A stretch of DNA of 46,868 nucleotides from Bradyrhizobium sp. NAS80.1 (GTDB taxonomy: Bacteria > Pseudomonadota > Alphaproteobacteria > Rhizobiales > Xanthobacteraceae): contig NZ_LGHL01000117.1 in the NCBI RefSeq assembly GCF_001908205.1, positions 1 through 46,868 of the forward strand. Reading direction: 5' to 3'. Below, one piece after another: positions 9,377 to 17,418 of the stretch; within the stretch, counting starts at the first letter, position 1; every line of letters begins with the position of its first letter. A model generated the notes under the pieces. It had not been told where the DNA came from, did no database searches, and saw nothing but the letters and a program-made list of their open reading frames with translations. Position numbers and translations under genes: made by a program.

Positions 9377-10126
9377 ATGGCAATCGCGAAACGTGCTCCC
9401 GCTGCTGTCAATGACGCGGTCGACCTCGCCTCCCACGTCGAAGCCCTCGACTGGCCTCAAATCAGCAGCGAACTCGACTCCCAGGGCTGCGCCGTCCTCA
9501 AAGGGCTGCTGACGCCGGATCAATCTCGCGCCGTCGCCGAACTCTATCCGGACGACGCAAACTTCCGCAGCCGCATCGTCATGGGCCGCCATGGTTTTGG
9601 CCGCGGCGAGTACAAATACTTCTCCTATCCGCTGCCCGACCTGATCGCGCAGTTGCGTCCAGCGCTGTACGAGCATCTCCAGGGTGTCGCCAATCGCTGG
9701 AACGAGGCGATGGGGATCGACATCCGCTATCCCCATGGGCACGCGGCGTTCCTGAAGCGTTGCCACGAGGCAGGCCAGGGGCGGCCGACGCCGCTGTTGC
9801 TGCAATACGAGGCCGGCGACTACAATTGCCTGCACCAGGACCTCTATGGCGAGCACGTGTTTCCGCTCCAGGTCGCGATCCTTCTGTCCGAGCCGGGGCG
9901 CGATTTCACCGGCGGCGAGTTCGTGCTGACCGAGCAGCGCCCGCGCATGCAATCCCGCGCCGAGGTCGTGCCGCTAAAGCAGGGCGACGCAGTCGCCTTC
10001 GCTGTGCACCATCGCCCGGTTCAGGGGACACGCGGCACCTACCGCGTTAATCTGCGCCATGGTGTCAGCCGGATCAGGTCCGGCCAGCGCCACACGTTGG
10101 GTATGATCTTTCATGACGCTAAATGA
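9377..10126 (+). CDS. 2OG-Fe(II) oxygenase
   Basis: A 249-aa non-haem iron dioxygenase that would use 2-oxoglutarate and oxygen. The iron-binding set is visible: HxD at His153/Asp155 (NCLHQDLYG), a distal His at 211 or 212 (FAVHHRPV), and Arg223 (TYRVNLRHG) as a candidate 2-oxoglutarate ligand. It ends 9 nt before the alkB start, so the two are almost certainly co-transcribed. Genes of this type beside alkB suggest a role in alkylation or oxidative damage, but the substrate (protein, nucleic acid or small molecule) is not known. Start is the ATG at 9377. Confidence 0.85.
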   Translation: MAIAKRAPAAVNDAVDLASHVEALDWPQISSELDSQGCAVLKGLLTPDQSRAVAELYPDDANFRSRIVMGRHGFGRGEYKYFSYPLPDLIAQLRPALYEHLQGVANRWNEAMGIDIRYPHGHAAFLKRCHEAGQGRPTPLLLQYEAGDYNCLHQDLYGEHVFPLQVAILLSEPGRDFTGGEFVLTEQRPRMQSRAEVVPLKQGDAVAFAVHHRPVQGTRGTYRVNLRHGVSRIRSGQRHTLGMIFHDAK

Positions 10127-10135
10127 GCTCTGCGA

Positions 10136-10789
10136 TTGACCGGTGATCTGTTCGACACTGTCGCCGAGGCGCAGCCGTCGCGCGAGGACATCGCCGATGG
10201 CGCCGTGCTGCTGCGCGGCTTCGTCAAGCCGATCGAGAACGATCTGATCGCCGCCGTGCGCGCCATCGTGGCGCAATCGCCGTTCCGCCGCATGACCACA
10301 CCCGGCGGCTACCAGATGTCGGTGGCCATGACCAATTGCGGCGAGCGTGGCTGGATGACCGATCACACCGGCTATCGCTATGATCCCATCGATCCGCGAT
10401 CCGGTGCGCCGTGGCCCGCGATGCCGCCCGTGTTCCGCGATCTGGCCCGGCGCGCGGCGGAGCAGGGCGGTTTCACCGGCTTTGCGCCCGATGCGTGCCT
10501 CGTCAATCGCTACGAGCCCGGCACGCGGCTGTCGCTGCATCAGGACAAGGACGAGCTGGACTATTCAGCGCCGATCGTCTCGGTCTCGCTCGGACTGCCC
10601 GCGACGTTCCTGTTCGGCGGCCTGGCGCGAAGCGACAAGCCGCGCCGCTTCCGGCTCGTCCATGGCGATGTCGTGGTCTGGGGCGGGCCTTCCCGGCTCG
10701 CCTATCACGGCGTCGCGCCGCTCGCCGACGGCGAGCACGCGCTGCTCGGGCGGAAACGGATCAATCTGACGTTCCGACAGACGCGCTGA
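10136..10789 (+). CDS. alkB: DNA oxidative demethylase AlkB
   Basis: Repairs N1-methyladenine and N3-methylcytosine by oxidative demethylation. The 217-aa protein carries the AlkB signatures: NCGERGWMTDHTGYRYDPIDP for base binding, HQD with His135 and Asp137, His191 (LAYHGV), Arg208 (KRINLTF) and Arg214. These lie exactly four residues beyond the E. coli positions (131, 133, 187, 204, 210). The start is a rare TTG at 10136, since no ATG or GTG exists in frame after the upstream stop at 10124 (a CTG at 10130 is the only other option). It sits 9 nt after the 2OG oxygenase gene. Confidence 0.95.
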   Translation: MTGDLFDTVAEAQPSREDIADGAVLLRGFVKPIENDLIAAVRAIVAQSPFRRMTTPGGYQMSVAMTNCGERGWMTDHTGYRYDPIDPRSGAPWPAMPPVFRDLARRAAEQGGFTGFAPDACLVNRYEPGTRLSLHQDKDELDYSAPIVSVSLGLPATFLFGGLARSDKPRRFRLVHGDVVVWGGPSRLAYHGVAPLADGEHALLGRKRINLTFRQTR

Positions 10790-10797
10790 CCCTTCTC

Positions 10798-10914
10798 GTC
10801 ATTCCGGAATGCGCCGTAAGGCGCAGGCCCGGATCCATATTCCCGATCATGGTTATGGATTCTCAGATGCGCAATTGCGCATCATAGCTCGCGCTACGCG
10901 CGCCCCGGAATGAC
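10798..10914. repeat. dispersed palindromic intergenic repeat, copy B
   Basis: Runs from GTCATTCCGG to CCGGAATGAC with a central GGTTATGGATTCTCAGATGCGC and the palindrome GATGCGCAATTGCGCATC. It is nearly the reverse complement of copy A at 5357-5476. It separates the convergent alkB and ThDP-enzyme genes and could act as a terminator for both. Confidence 0.85.
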
Positions 10915-10919
10915 AAAAA

Positions 10920-12545
10920 CTACGGCTTCGGCGGGTGAATGAACGCCCAGGGACTGACTTCGGAATCCCGCGTCACCTCGACCGAGATCAGATACGGCCC
11001 GCCATGCGCGAGCGCCTTCTCCATCGCCGCCTTGAACCGATCGGGTGCAGTGACGCGCGCAGCCGCAACGCCGAAGGACTCCGCAAGCTTGACGAAATCC
11101 GGATTGACGAGATCCGACGCCACCACGCGGCCGTCAAAGCGTTCGCGCTGGTCGCGGCGGACATTGCCATAGGCATTGTTGTTGAACACCAGCGTCACCA
11201 CGCCGATGTTGAACTGCACGGCGGTGGCGAGCTCCTGCACGCCGAACATGAAACCGCCGTCGCCGGTGATCGCCACCACCGGCTTGTCGGGGTTCGCCAC
11301 CTTTGCGCCGAGCGCGGTCGGGAAGCCCGAGCCGAGCGTGCCCTGATAGCCCGAGGTGATGAAAGTGCGCGGCTCGTAGATCGGGAAGCCATACCAGGAG
11401 GCGAAGCCGAACTGCGACAATTCATCTGTCACGATCGCGTTGGCCGGCAGGACCTCGCGCAGGATGTTGAGATACGCCATCTGTGGCTGGATGCGCTGGA
11501 TCTCTTGTTGGGCGACCGCAGTGGCCTCGCGGATCGCCGCGCGGCGTCCGGCGGTCTTGCTGTAACCGGCCTTGCGCACGGCGGCGGCGAGATCGGCGGT
11601 CGCGGCCTTGGCATCGCCGATGATCGCGGTGTCGGAGATGAAGCGTCGCATCTCGACCGGATCGATGTCGATGCGGATGCTCTTCAGGCCATCGGGGCGA
11701 TACGGCCAGCGCGACATGGTCGGCAGCTCCAGCCGCGAGCCGATACCGATCATGAGATCGGTGTTCGGCCAGAGCTTGTAGGCCGCGGCCATGGTCAGGC
11801 CGAGTTCATGCGCGTTGGAGACGATGCCGCGGCCGCTGCGGAAGGCCACAACGGGAGCATCGATCATCTCGGCGAGCTCAAGGATCTCCTCGCGCGCCTC
11901 GATCGCGCCGCTGCCGACGAAGATCATCGGTGCCTTGCTATTCTTGATGAGCGCGGCCGCTTGTTTGACCATGTCAGGATCGGGCTGCGGCGCGGGCAGT
12001 GGCTCTAGCACCTGGGCGGCGGCCGTGTCGGCGCGCTGGGTGAAGACATCCCAGGGCATTTCGACCGACGCGGGCCCGCGACGACCGGACGTCATCTCCT
12101 GGAAGGCGCGCGCCACGACCGTCGGCGCGTTGCCGGGATATTCGATGCGATCGGCCCATTTCACATAGGTGCGCAAGGTCGCGAGCTGATCCGGCATCTC
12201 GTGGAGATGGCCGCGTCCCTTGCCCAGGAACTGCGTCGGCACCTGGCCTGTGACGCACAGCACCGGCTCGTTGCCGCCGAAAGCCGTGAGCAGCGCTGCG
12301 CTGGCGTTGAGTACGCCGGGACCGGGCACCACGCTGAACACGCCAGGCTTGCCGCTGGAGCGCGCATAGCCGAACGCCATGTAGCCGCAGGCCTGCTCGT
12401 GCCGCGCGCCGATGACCTTGAGCTGGGCCTGGTGGAAGGCGTCGAACAGGCCATAGACCTGTGCGCCGGGGAGGCCGAACACGGTATCGACGCCGTGGGC
12501 GACAAGCCCGCTTACAATCGCTTCGCCGCCGGTGAGGGTGGTCAT
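10920..12545 (-). CDS. thiamine diphosphate-dependent enzyme, acetolactate synthase-like
   Basis: A 541-aa protein with the three-domain ThDP fold of acetolactate synthase/decarboxylases. The N-terminal PYR domain has the catalytic Glu in ARHEQACGYMA (~E50), and the C-terminal PP domain has GDGGFMFGVQEL followed by NNNAYG, the GDG-NN cofactor motif. I chose the ATG at 12545; an in-frame TTG at 12563 lies upstream without a ribosome site. It is the last gene of the hpa operon, 26 nt after the FAH-family gene. No step of the textbook homoprotocatechuate pathway needs such an enzyme. It may decarboxylate or ligate a 2-oxo acid product; it is unlikely to be the housekeeping ilvB. Confidence 0.85.
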   Translation of the reverse strand: MTTLTGGEAIVSGLVAHGVDTVFGLPGAQVYGLFDAFHQAQLKVIGARHEQACGYMAFGYARSSGKPGVFSVVPGPGVLNASAALLTAFGGNEPVLCVTGQVPTQFLGKGRGHLHEMPDQLATLRTYVKWADRIEYPGNAPTVVARAFQEMTSGRRGPASVEMPWDVFTQRADTAAAQVLEPLPAPQPDPDMVKQAAALIKNSKAPMIFVGSGAIEAREEILELAEMIDAPVVAFRSGRGIVSNAHELGLTMAAAYKLWPNTDLMIGIGSRLELPTMSRWPYRPDGLKSIRIDIDPVEMRRFISDTAIIGDAKAATADLAAAVRKAGYSKTAGRRAAIREATAVAQQEIQRIQPQMAYLNILREVLPANAIVTDELSQFGFASWYGFPIYEPRTFITSGYQGTLGSGFPTALGAKVANPDKPVVAITGDGGFMFGVQELATAVQFNIGVVTLVFNNNAYGNVRRDQRERFDGRVVASDLVNPDFVKLAESFGVAAARVTAPDRFKAAMEKALAHGGPYLISVEVTRDSEVSPWAFIHPPKP

Positions 12546-12571
12546 TGAATCATTCCACTTCAATTGTTGTC

Positions 12572-13441
12572 TTAGGCTTCGTCGACGACGCCGTTGCGCA
12601 AGCTGCCGATGCCTTCGGCCTCGATCTCGATGACATCGCCCGGCTTCAGGTACCGCGGCGGATCGAACCGCGCACCGGCTCCGGTCGGCGTGCCCGTGAC
12701 GATGATGTCGCCGGGGACGAGTGTTGCGAAGGTCGAGATGTAGCTGATGAGGTAGCGGAACGGGAATATCAACCGGCTGGTCCGGTCATCTTGCCGCAGC
12801 TCGCCGTTGACATGCGTGGTGAGGCGGATGTCGGCGATCTGCGATTCCCTTGTGTAGGGAACGAGCCACGGTCCCAGGCTGCCGCTGGAATCAAAATTCT
12901 TGCCCTGCGTGACGTTGAACTTGGCGTGGCGCAGCCAGTCGCGCACCGAGCCTTCGTTGCAAAGGGTCAGCGCTGCGATGTGATCGAGCGCTGTGCTTTC
13001 CGGGATGTGCCGGCCGGACTTGCCGATCACCAGCACGATCTCGCCCTCGTAGTCGAGCTGCACTGATGCGCGCGGGCGCACCAGTGGCGTGTCGTGCCCG
13101 ACGAAGGAGCGAGGCGAGCGCATGAACATGCTCGGATATTTCGGCGCGTCCTGGCCATCCTTGTACTCGGCGTTGCGGTCTGGGTAGTTGACGCCGATGC
13201 AGATGATCTTTTCCGGCGCGGGCACCGGCGGCAGCCAGGTGAGGTCGCTGATCGCATGGTCCGGCGCGCGGCCGGCGGCTTCTTCGGAAAGGCTTCCGAG
13301 CTTGCCGGCCGCGATCACCTCGCGCAGCGTCGGATAGTCCCTGGCGTGGCGGGCAGAGAGATCGACGATGCCGCCGTCGACGACGGCACCGTAGCGGACC
13401 TCACCCTTGACGGAATAGGTCGCGAGACGAGGGAGAGACAT
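12572..13441 (-). CDS. fumarylacetoacetate hydrolase-family protein, probable HpaG-type decarboxylase/isomerase
   Basis: A 289-aa FAH-family enzyme with the metal-binding segment LDYEGEIVLVIGK, the CIGVNYPDRNAEY entry to the catalytic core and the GTPTGAGARFDPPRYLKPGD loop. In the hpa pathway this family performs decarboxylation of 5-oxopent-3-ene-1,2,5-tricarboxylate and isomerisation to 2-oxohept-3-ene-dioate. The E. coli HpaG is a tandem duplication of about 430 aa, while this protein has only one catalytic unit, so it may act as a dimer of identical subunits or do one of the two reactions. It starts 3 nt after the hpaD stop. Confidence 0.85.
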   Translation of the reverse strand: MSLPRLATYSVKGEVRYGAVVDGGIVDLSARHARDYPTLREVIAAGKLGSLSEEAAGRAPDHAISDLTWLPPVPAPEKIICIGVNYPDRNAEYKDGQDAPKYPSMFMRSPRSFVGHDTPLVRPRASVQLDYEGEIVLVIGKSGRHIPESTALDHIAALTLCNEGSVRDWLRHAKFNVTQGKNFDSSGSLGPWLVPYTRESQIADIRLTTHVNGELRQDDRTSRLIFPFRYLISYISTFATLVPGDIIVTGTPTGAGARFDPPRYLKPGDVIEIEAEGIGSLRNGVVDEA

Positions 13442-13444
13442 CGC

Positions 13445-14428
13445 TCAGTCCGCCACCAGCACGTCGGCCACGAATTTCGGCTCGCGCACGGCCTGGCCCG
13501 TGAAAGGCGAGCCCTGCTCGAACCAGGACCGCGGCGCCGGTGCACCCCACAGCGTCTGGCGGCGTGGATCGCGCAGCGACCAGCGCAGCGGCTCATGGTC
13601 GTGATCGCCGGTGAAATAGTCGCTGGTGTAGAGCTCGAGACGGTGTCCATCAGGATCGCGCACGTAGAGGAAGAACGCGTTCGAGATGCCGTGGCGTCCG
13701 GGGCCGCGCTCGATGTTCTTCAGGAAACCCGAGGAGGCCATCACGTCGCAGAGATGGATGATGTTCATCGCCGTCGGCGTCCAGTAGGCGAAGTGATGCA
13801 GCCGAGGGCCCTTGCCGTTGGTGATGGCGAAGTCGTGGACGTTGCCCTTGCGATGCATCCAGGCCGCCGCGATGCGTCCGTTCGGCCCGTCCTCCTCAGC
13901 ATATTCGGTGAGACGGAAGCCGAGCCGCGCATAGAAGTCGACCGTGTCCTGCACCTCGGCGGCGAAGACATTGAAATGATCGAGCCGCTGCGGGTGGCAG
14001 CCCTTGTAGAGGTCGAAGCGGCGAAGCAGATGCGGCCGCCGGTCCATCGACGCGTAGAGTTCGATCTGGAAGCCGAAGGGATCGGTGAATTGCAGCGTGC
14101 GGCCCTGGAAGGGCTGGTCGACGAAGGCATAGGCGAGGCCGTTCTCGGAGAGAAACACCGCGGCCTTGTCGAGATCTCCGTCGTTGCCGACCTTGAAGCC
14201 GAGCCGGGCGCAGGCCGGCACTGCGGCCTTGCGCAGCACCAGCGAGTGATGCTGATGCTCCTCCGCGGCGCGCAGGTACACGGCGTTGTCGTCGGCGTCC
14301 TCGACATGCAGGCCGACGGTGGTCTCGTAGAACTCGCGGCTGAGCTTCAGATCGGTCACGTCAAGCACGACGTGGCTCGAACGGATGATGTTGAAGGGCG
14401 GATCGAAGACGTGTTGCGGTACCGGCAT
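13445..14428 (-). CDS. hpaD: homoprotocatechuate (3,4-dihydroxyphenylacetate) 2,3-dioxygenase
   Basis: Extradiol ring-cleavage dioxygenase of the VOC fold that opens 3,4-dihydroxyphenylacetate to 5-carboxymethyl-2-hydroxymuconate semialdehyde. Two beta-alpha-beta modules are visible, about 15-130 and 145-275. Metal ligands fit His151 (RLDHFNV), His211 or His212 (RLHHFAYW) and Glu265 (HRLELYTSDYF), with the acid-base His198 (NVHDFAI). The positions nearly equal those of the Brevibacterium enzyme (155, 214, 267, 200). The ATG at 14428 follows GAGGGAG; upstream frame lies in a repeat. Length 327 aa is normal. Neighbours hpaE and FAH confirm the pathway. Confidence 0.93.
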   Translation of the reverse strand: MPVPQHVFDPPFNIIRSSHVVLDVTDLKLSREFYETTVGLHVEDADDNAVYLRAAEEHQHHSLVLRKAAVPACARLGFKVGNDGDLDKAAVFLSENGLAYAFVDQPFQGRTLQFTDPFGFQIELYASMDRRPHLLRRFDLYKGCHPQRLDHFNVFAAEVQDTVDFYARLGFRLTEYAEEDGPNGRIAAAWMHRKGNVHDFAITNGKGPRLHHFAYWTPTAMNIIHLCDVMASSGFLKNIERGPGRHGISNAFFLYVRDPDGHRLELYTSDYFTGDHDHEPLRWSLRDPRRQTLWGAPAPRSWFEQGSPFTGQAVREPKFVADVLVAD

Positions 14429-14447
14429 TGGGGCTCCCTCTAGGCTC

Positions 14448-14544
14448 GTCATCCCGGGATGTCCCGAAGGGACAGGCCCGGGATCCATAACCCCGGCTGG
14501 TGGTTATGGATTCCGGGCTCGCGCTCCGCGCGCCCGGGAATGAC
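14448..14544. repeat. dispersed palindromic intergenic repeat, copy C, inside the hpa operon
   Basis: Begins GTCATCCCGGGATGTCCCGAAG and ends CGCCCGGGAATGAC, with the shared centre GGTTATGGATTCCGGG. It sits between hpaE and hpaD within one transcription unit, so it should form a stable hairpin in the mRNA and might change the relative expression of the flanking genes. Confidence 0.85.
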
Positions 14545-14546
14545 AA

Positions 14547-16085
14547 TTAAATTCCCAGTTTCTGGATCTTGTGCGTGCCCCGCGCCAGCGAGACATGCTT
14601 GGTTTCCATGTAGAAGTCGAACGAATAGTCGCCGCCGTCGCGGCCGATGCCTGATGCCTTCATGCCGCCGAACGGGGTCGGCAGGTGGCGGACGTTTTCC
14701 GAGTTCAGCCAGATCATGCCGGCCTCTAACGCGTCAGCTACGCGCAGCGCGCGGCCCATGTCGTTGGTCCAGACATAGCCGGTGAGGCCATAGCGGATGT
14801 CGTTTGCGATCTCGACCGCGTCCGCCTCGTCACGGAATGGCAGCACGGTGAGGAAGGGGCCGAACACCTCTTCCTGCGCCACGCGCATCTTGCCGCTTGC
14901 GCCGGTCACCAGCGTCGGCTCGACATAATGTCCGCCGCCCGGCCCGTCATAGGCCTTGCCGCCGACCGCGATGGTCGCGCCGTCCTGGCGCGCGACGTCG
15001 AAATAGGAGCTGACCTTTGCCAGGTGCCGCTCGTGGATCAGCGGGCCGATCTCGGTCGCGGGATCGAGGGGATGACCGACCTTCAGCGCCTTCACGCGCG
15101 CGGTCAGCTTCTCGATGAATTTCTCGGCGATGTTTTGCTGGATCAGCAGGCGGCTCGAGGACGTACAGCGTTCGCCGTTGAGCGAGTAGATCATGAACAC
15201 GACGGCATCGAGCGCGCGGTCGAGATCGGCGTCGTCGAACACGATCACCGGGTTCTTGCCGCCGAGCTCGAAATGCACGCGCTTCAAGGTCGGTGCCCCC
15301 TGCGTCATGATCGCCGAGCCTGTCGCGCTCTCGCCGACGAAGCCGATCGCCTTGATGGCGGGGTGCTCGGTCAGCGCCTTGCCGGCCTCTTCACCGAAAC
15401 CATGAACGGTGTTGAGCACACCGTCGGGAACGCCGGCTTCCTTGACGAGCCTTGCCAGAATGGCAGCCGTCACCGGCGACCATTCGGCCGGCTTGTGCAC
15501 GACGGTGCAGCCGGCAGCGAGGGCAGGGGCGATCTTCCAGGTCGAAAGCATGAACGGCGTGTTCCACGGCGTGATCACGCCGACCGGGCCGATCGGGACG
15601 CGGGTGGAGATGTTCCAGTGCTCATCGCTTGGCGTGTTGAGGCCATCGCGCGCTTCAGCGCATTTGTCGGCGAAGAAGCGGAAGTTTTCGGCGGCGCGGA
15701 TCGCGGCCTTGGCCATGAAGCGATAGGCCTGGCCGGTGTCGATGCATTCGAGCACGGCGATGTCGTCGGCATTGTCCTCGATCGCGTCGGCGACGCGGTG
15801 CAGCAGCTTGCGCCGCATCGCAGGCCCCATGTCGCGCCAGGCCTTGAAGGCGAGGCTGGCGGCGGTTGCAGCGGCGTCGATGTCCTCGGCATTGCCGCGC
15901 GCGACGGTCGCGAGCGTCGCGCCGTCGACAGGCGACTTCGTCTCGAAGGTCTCGCCGGAGATCGAGGCAACGATCTTGCCGTCGATCATGTGGCCGATGC
16001 CGTCGGCGCGCAGCTCCTTCAACAGCGGCGCAACGCGGTCGCGGTTGGCCTGGAACACATCGGCTTTCGGCGTGGGCTTATCCAT
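14547..16085 (-). CDS. hpaE: 5-carboxymethyl-2-hydroxymuconate semialdehyde dehydrogenase
   Basis: NAD-dependent aldehyde dehydrogenase of 512 aa that oxidises the ring-cleavage semialdehyde to the diacid. The family residues are Asn175 (TPWNTPF), Glu273 (HFELGGKNP) and the catalytic Cys307 (NGERCTSSSR). Its ATG at 16085 overlaps the hpaF stop by 8 nt, so translation is coupled. The hpaE assignment rests on being flanked by hpaF and hpaD; the sequence alone would only say aldehyde dehydrogenase of this subfamily. Confidence 0.93.
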   Translation of the reverse strand: MDKPTPKADVFQANRDRVAPLLKELRADGIGHMIDGKIVASISGETFETKSPVDGATLATVARGNAEDIDAAATAASLAFKAWRDMGPAMRRKLLHRVADAIEDNADDIAVLECIDTGQAYRFMAKAAIRAAENFRFFADKCAEARDGLNTPSDEHWNISTRVPIGPVGVITPWNTPFMLSTWKIAPALAAGCTVVHKPAEWSPVTAAILARLVKEAGVPDGVLNTVHGFGEEAGKALTEHPAIKAIGFVGESATGSAIMTQGAPTLKRVHFELGGKNPVIVFDDADLDRALDAVVFMIYSLNGERCTSSSRLLIQQNIAEKFIEKLTARVKALKVGHPLDPATEIGPLIHERHLAKVSSYFDVARQDGATIAVGGKAYDGPGGGHYVEPTLVTGASGKMRVAQEEVFGPFLTVLPFRDEADAVEIANDIRYGLTGYVWTNDMGRALRVADALEAGMIWLNSENVRHLPTPFGGMKASGIGRDGGDYSFDFYMETKHVSLARGTHKIQKLGI

Positions 16086-16476
16086 GGGTAGCCTCCACTT
16101 TCAGGGCGTCGTGGATGTTGTTGCGCTTCCAGCTCGTGTCCTTGTCATTGATCTGCATGTCGAACGACAAGGCGAACTTGCTGGCGGCGAAGACGGGATC
16201 GAGATGTTTGGAGAGCGCCTGGAAGACATGCTCGCCTGCCTTCTTGCGCGTCGGAAGGTCGCGGCCCTCGCCGATGCGCAGCACCATGTCGAGAAAGCCG
16301 TAGTCGTGCCGCGCGTCGGCGATCGCATAGTGCTCGCACCTGACAGCGCGGACGCGGATGCCGCCGAGCGGGAAGATGCCGGTCTCGACTGCCGCCTTGC
16401 GCACCACCTCGCACACCGTGCCGATGTCGAGGCGGCTATCGAGATTGGCCGAATATTCGATCGTGAAATGCGGCAT
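16078..16476 (-). CDS. hpaF: 5-carboxymethyl-2-hydroxymuconate delta-isomerase
   Basis: A 132-aa tautomerase-superfamily enzyme. It begins Met-Pro, and after Met removal Pro1 would be the catalytic base, as in this family. MPHFTIEYSANL and the RVRAVRCEHYAIAD segment match CHMI proteins. It isomerises 5-carboxymethyl-2-hydroxymuconate to 5-oxopent-3-ene-1,2,5-tricarboxylate. It lies 26 nt downstream of hpaH and overlaps hpaE by 8 nt. Confidence 0.92.
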   Translation of the reverse strand: MPHFTIEYSANLDSRLDIGTVCEVVRKAAVETGIFPLGGIRVRAVRCEHYAIADARHDYGFLDMVLRIGEGRDLPTRKKAGEHVFQALSKHLDPVFAASKFALSFDMQINDKDTSWKRNNIHDALKVEATHG

Positions 16477-16502
16477 CGCGGTTTCACTCCCTGGTTTATT
16501 CG

Positions 16503-17309
16503 TCAGGCGAAGTAGCAGCTCACCGAGCCATAGGCGCCATAGTCGGCCTGAATTGTGTCGCCCTTGCGGGTCTCGATCGGACGGATGAAGGAGCCGGCGA
16601 GCACGACCTGGCCGGGCTCCAGCGCAAGGCCGAGCGGTGCGATCTTGTTGGCCAGCCAGGCCACCGCAGTGGCGGGATGATTGAGCACGCCGGCGGCGAG
16701 GCCGGTTTCCTCGAGCTGGCCGTTCCTGAAACAGAGCGCGCCGATCCAGCGCAGGTCAGCCTCCAAGGGACGGATCGGCCGACCGCCAAGCACGATGCCG
16801 GCATTCGCCGCATTGTCGGCGATGGTGTCGAAGATCTTTCGCGTGGCCTTGGTTTTGGGATCGACGCGTTCGATGCGGGTATCCAAGATTTCCAGCGCCG
16901 GCACGACGAAGTCGGTGGCATTGAGCACGTCGAACATCGTGCAGTGGGGCCCAGCCAGCCGTTTGCTCATGACGAAAGCGAGTTCGGCTTCGACGCGGGT
17001 GGCGATGAAGCGCTCAGTCGGGACCAGACCGCCGTCGGCGAAGAACATGTCGTCGAGCAGCACGCCGGAATCCGGCTCGTCGATATTGAGCGCGCTCTGC
17101 ATCGCCTTCGAGGTCAGGCCGATCTTGTGGCCTTTGACGGTGCGCCCCTCAGCGATCTTGACGTCGACCCAGGCCTTCTGAATCGCGTAGGCATCGGCGA
17201 TGGTGATGTCGGGAAAATCCTGCGAGAGCTGCCGGATCTGCGTGCGGGTCTTCTCCGCCTGGTGCAGACGGTTCGCGCAGGCTTGGATATCGTCGTTGGA
17301 GAGCGCCAT
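16503..17309 (-). CDS. hpaH: 2-oxohept-3-ene-1,7-dioate hydratase
   Basis: A 268-aa member of the MhpD/HpaH hydratase family. It adds water to 2-oxohept-3-enedioate to give 4-hydroxy-2-oxoheptanedioate, the aldolase substrate. Segments KGHKIGLTSKAMQSALN, RVEAELAFVMSKRL and the closing GDTIQADYGAYGSVSCYF fit the family closely. It is the first gene of the operon; its ATG at 17309 lies 32 bp from the edge of a 16-bp palindrome shared with the divergent hpaR, so it is probably directly repressed by HpaR. Confidence 0.92.
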   Translation of the reverse strand: MALSNDDIQACANRLHQAEKTRTQIRQLSQDFPDITIADAYAIQKAWVDVKIAEGRTVKGHKIGLTSKAMQSALNIDEPDSGVLLDDMFFADGGLVPTERFIATRVEAELAFVMSKRLAGPHCTMFDVLNATDFVVPALEILDTRIERVDPKTKATRKIFDTIADNAANAGIVLGGRPIRPLEADLRWIGALCFRNGQLEETGLAAGVLNHPATAVAWLANKIAPLGLALEPGQVVLAGSFIRPIETRKGDTIQADYGAYGSVSCYFA

Positions 17310-17341
17310 TTGTGATCTTACAAATCGTGGTGCCTGAAGAT

Positions 17342-17357
17342 ACTTAACATGTTAAGT
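17342..17357. promoter_or_regulatory. perfect 16-bp palindrome, probable HpaR operator
   Basis: ACTTAACATGTTAAGT is its own exact reverse complement. It lies in the 109-bp gap between the divergent hpaH and hpaR starts, the expected place for a MarR-family site; such sites are typically 16-20-bp AT-rich palindromes. A second, weaker dyad (TTTGT-N6-ACAAA, 17309-17324) touches the hpaH start codon. Confidence 0.75.
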
Positions 17358-17418
17358 TAATGCGTCAAACACAATTTGGCTTGCTGCACTGCAAACATTT
17401 GCGGTCTGAAAGGGCGTC

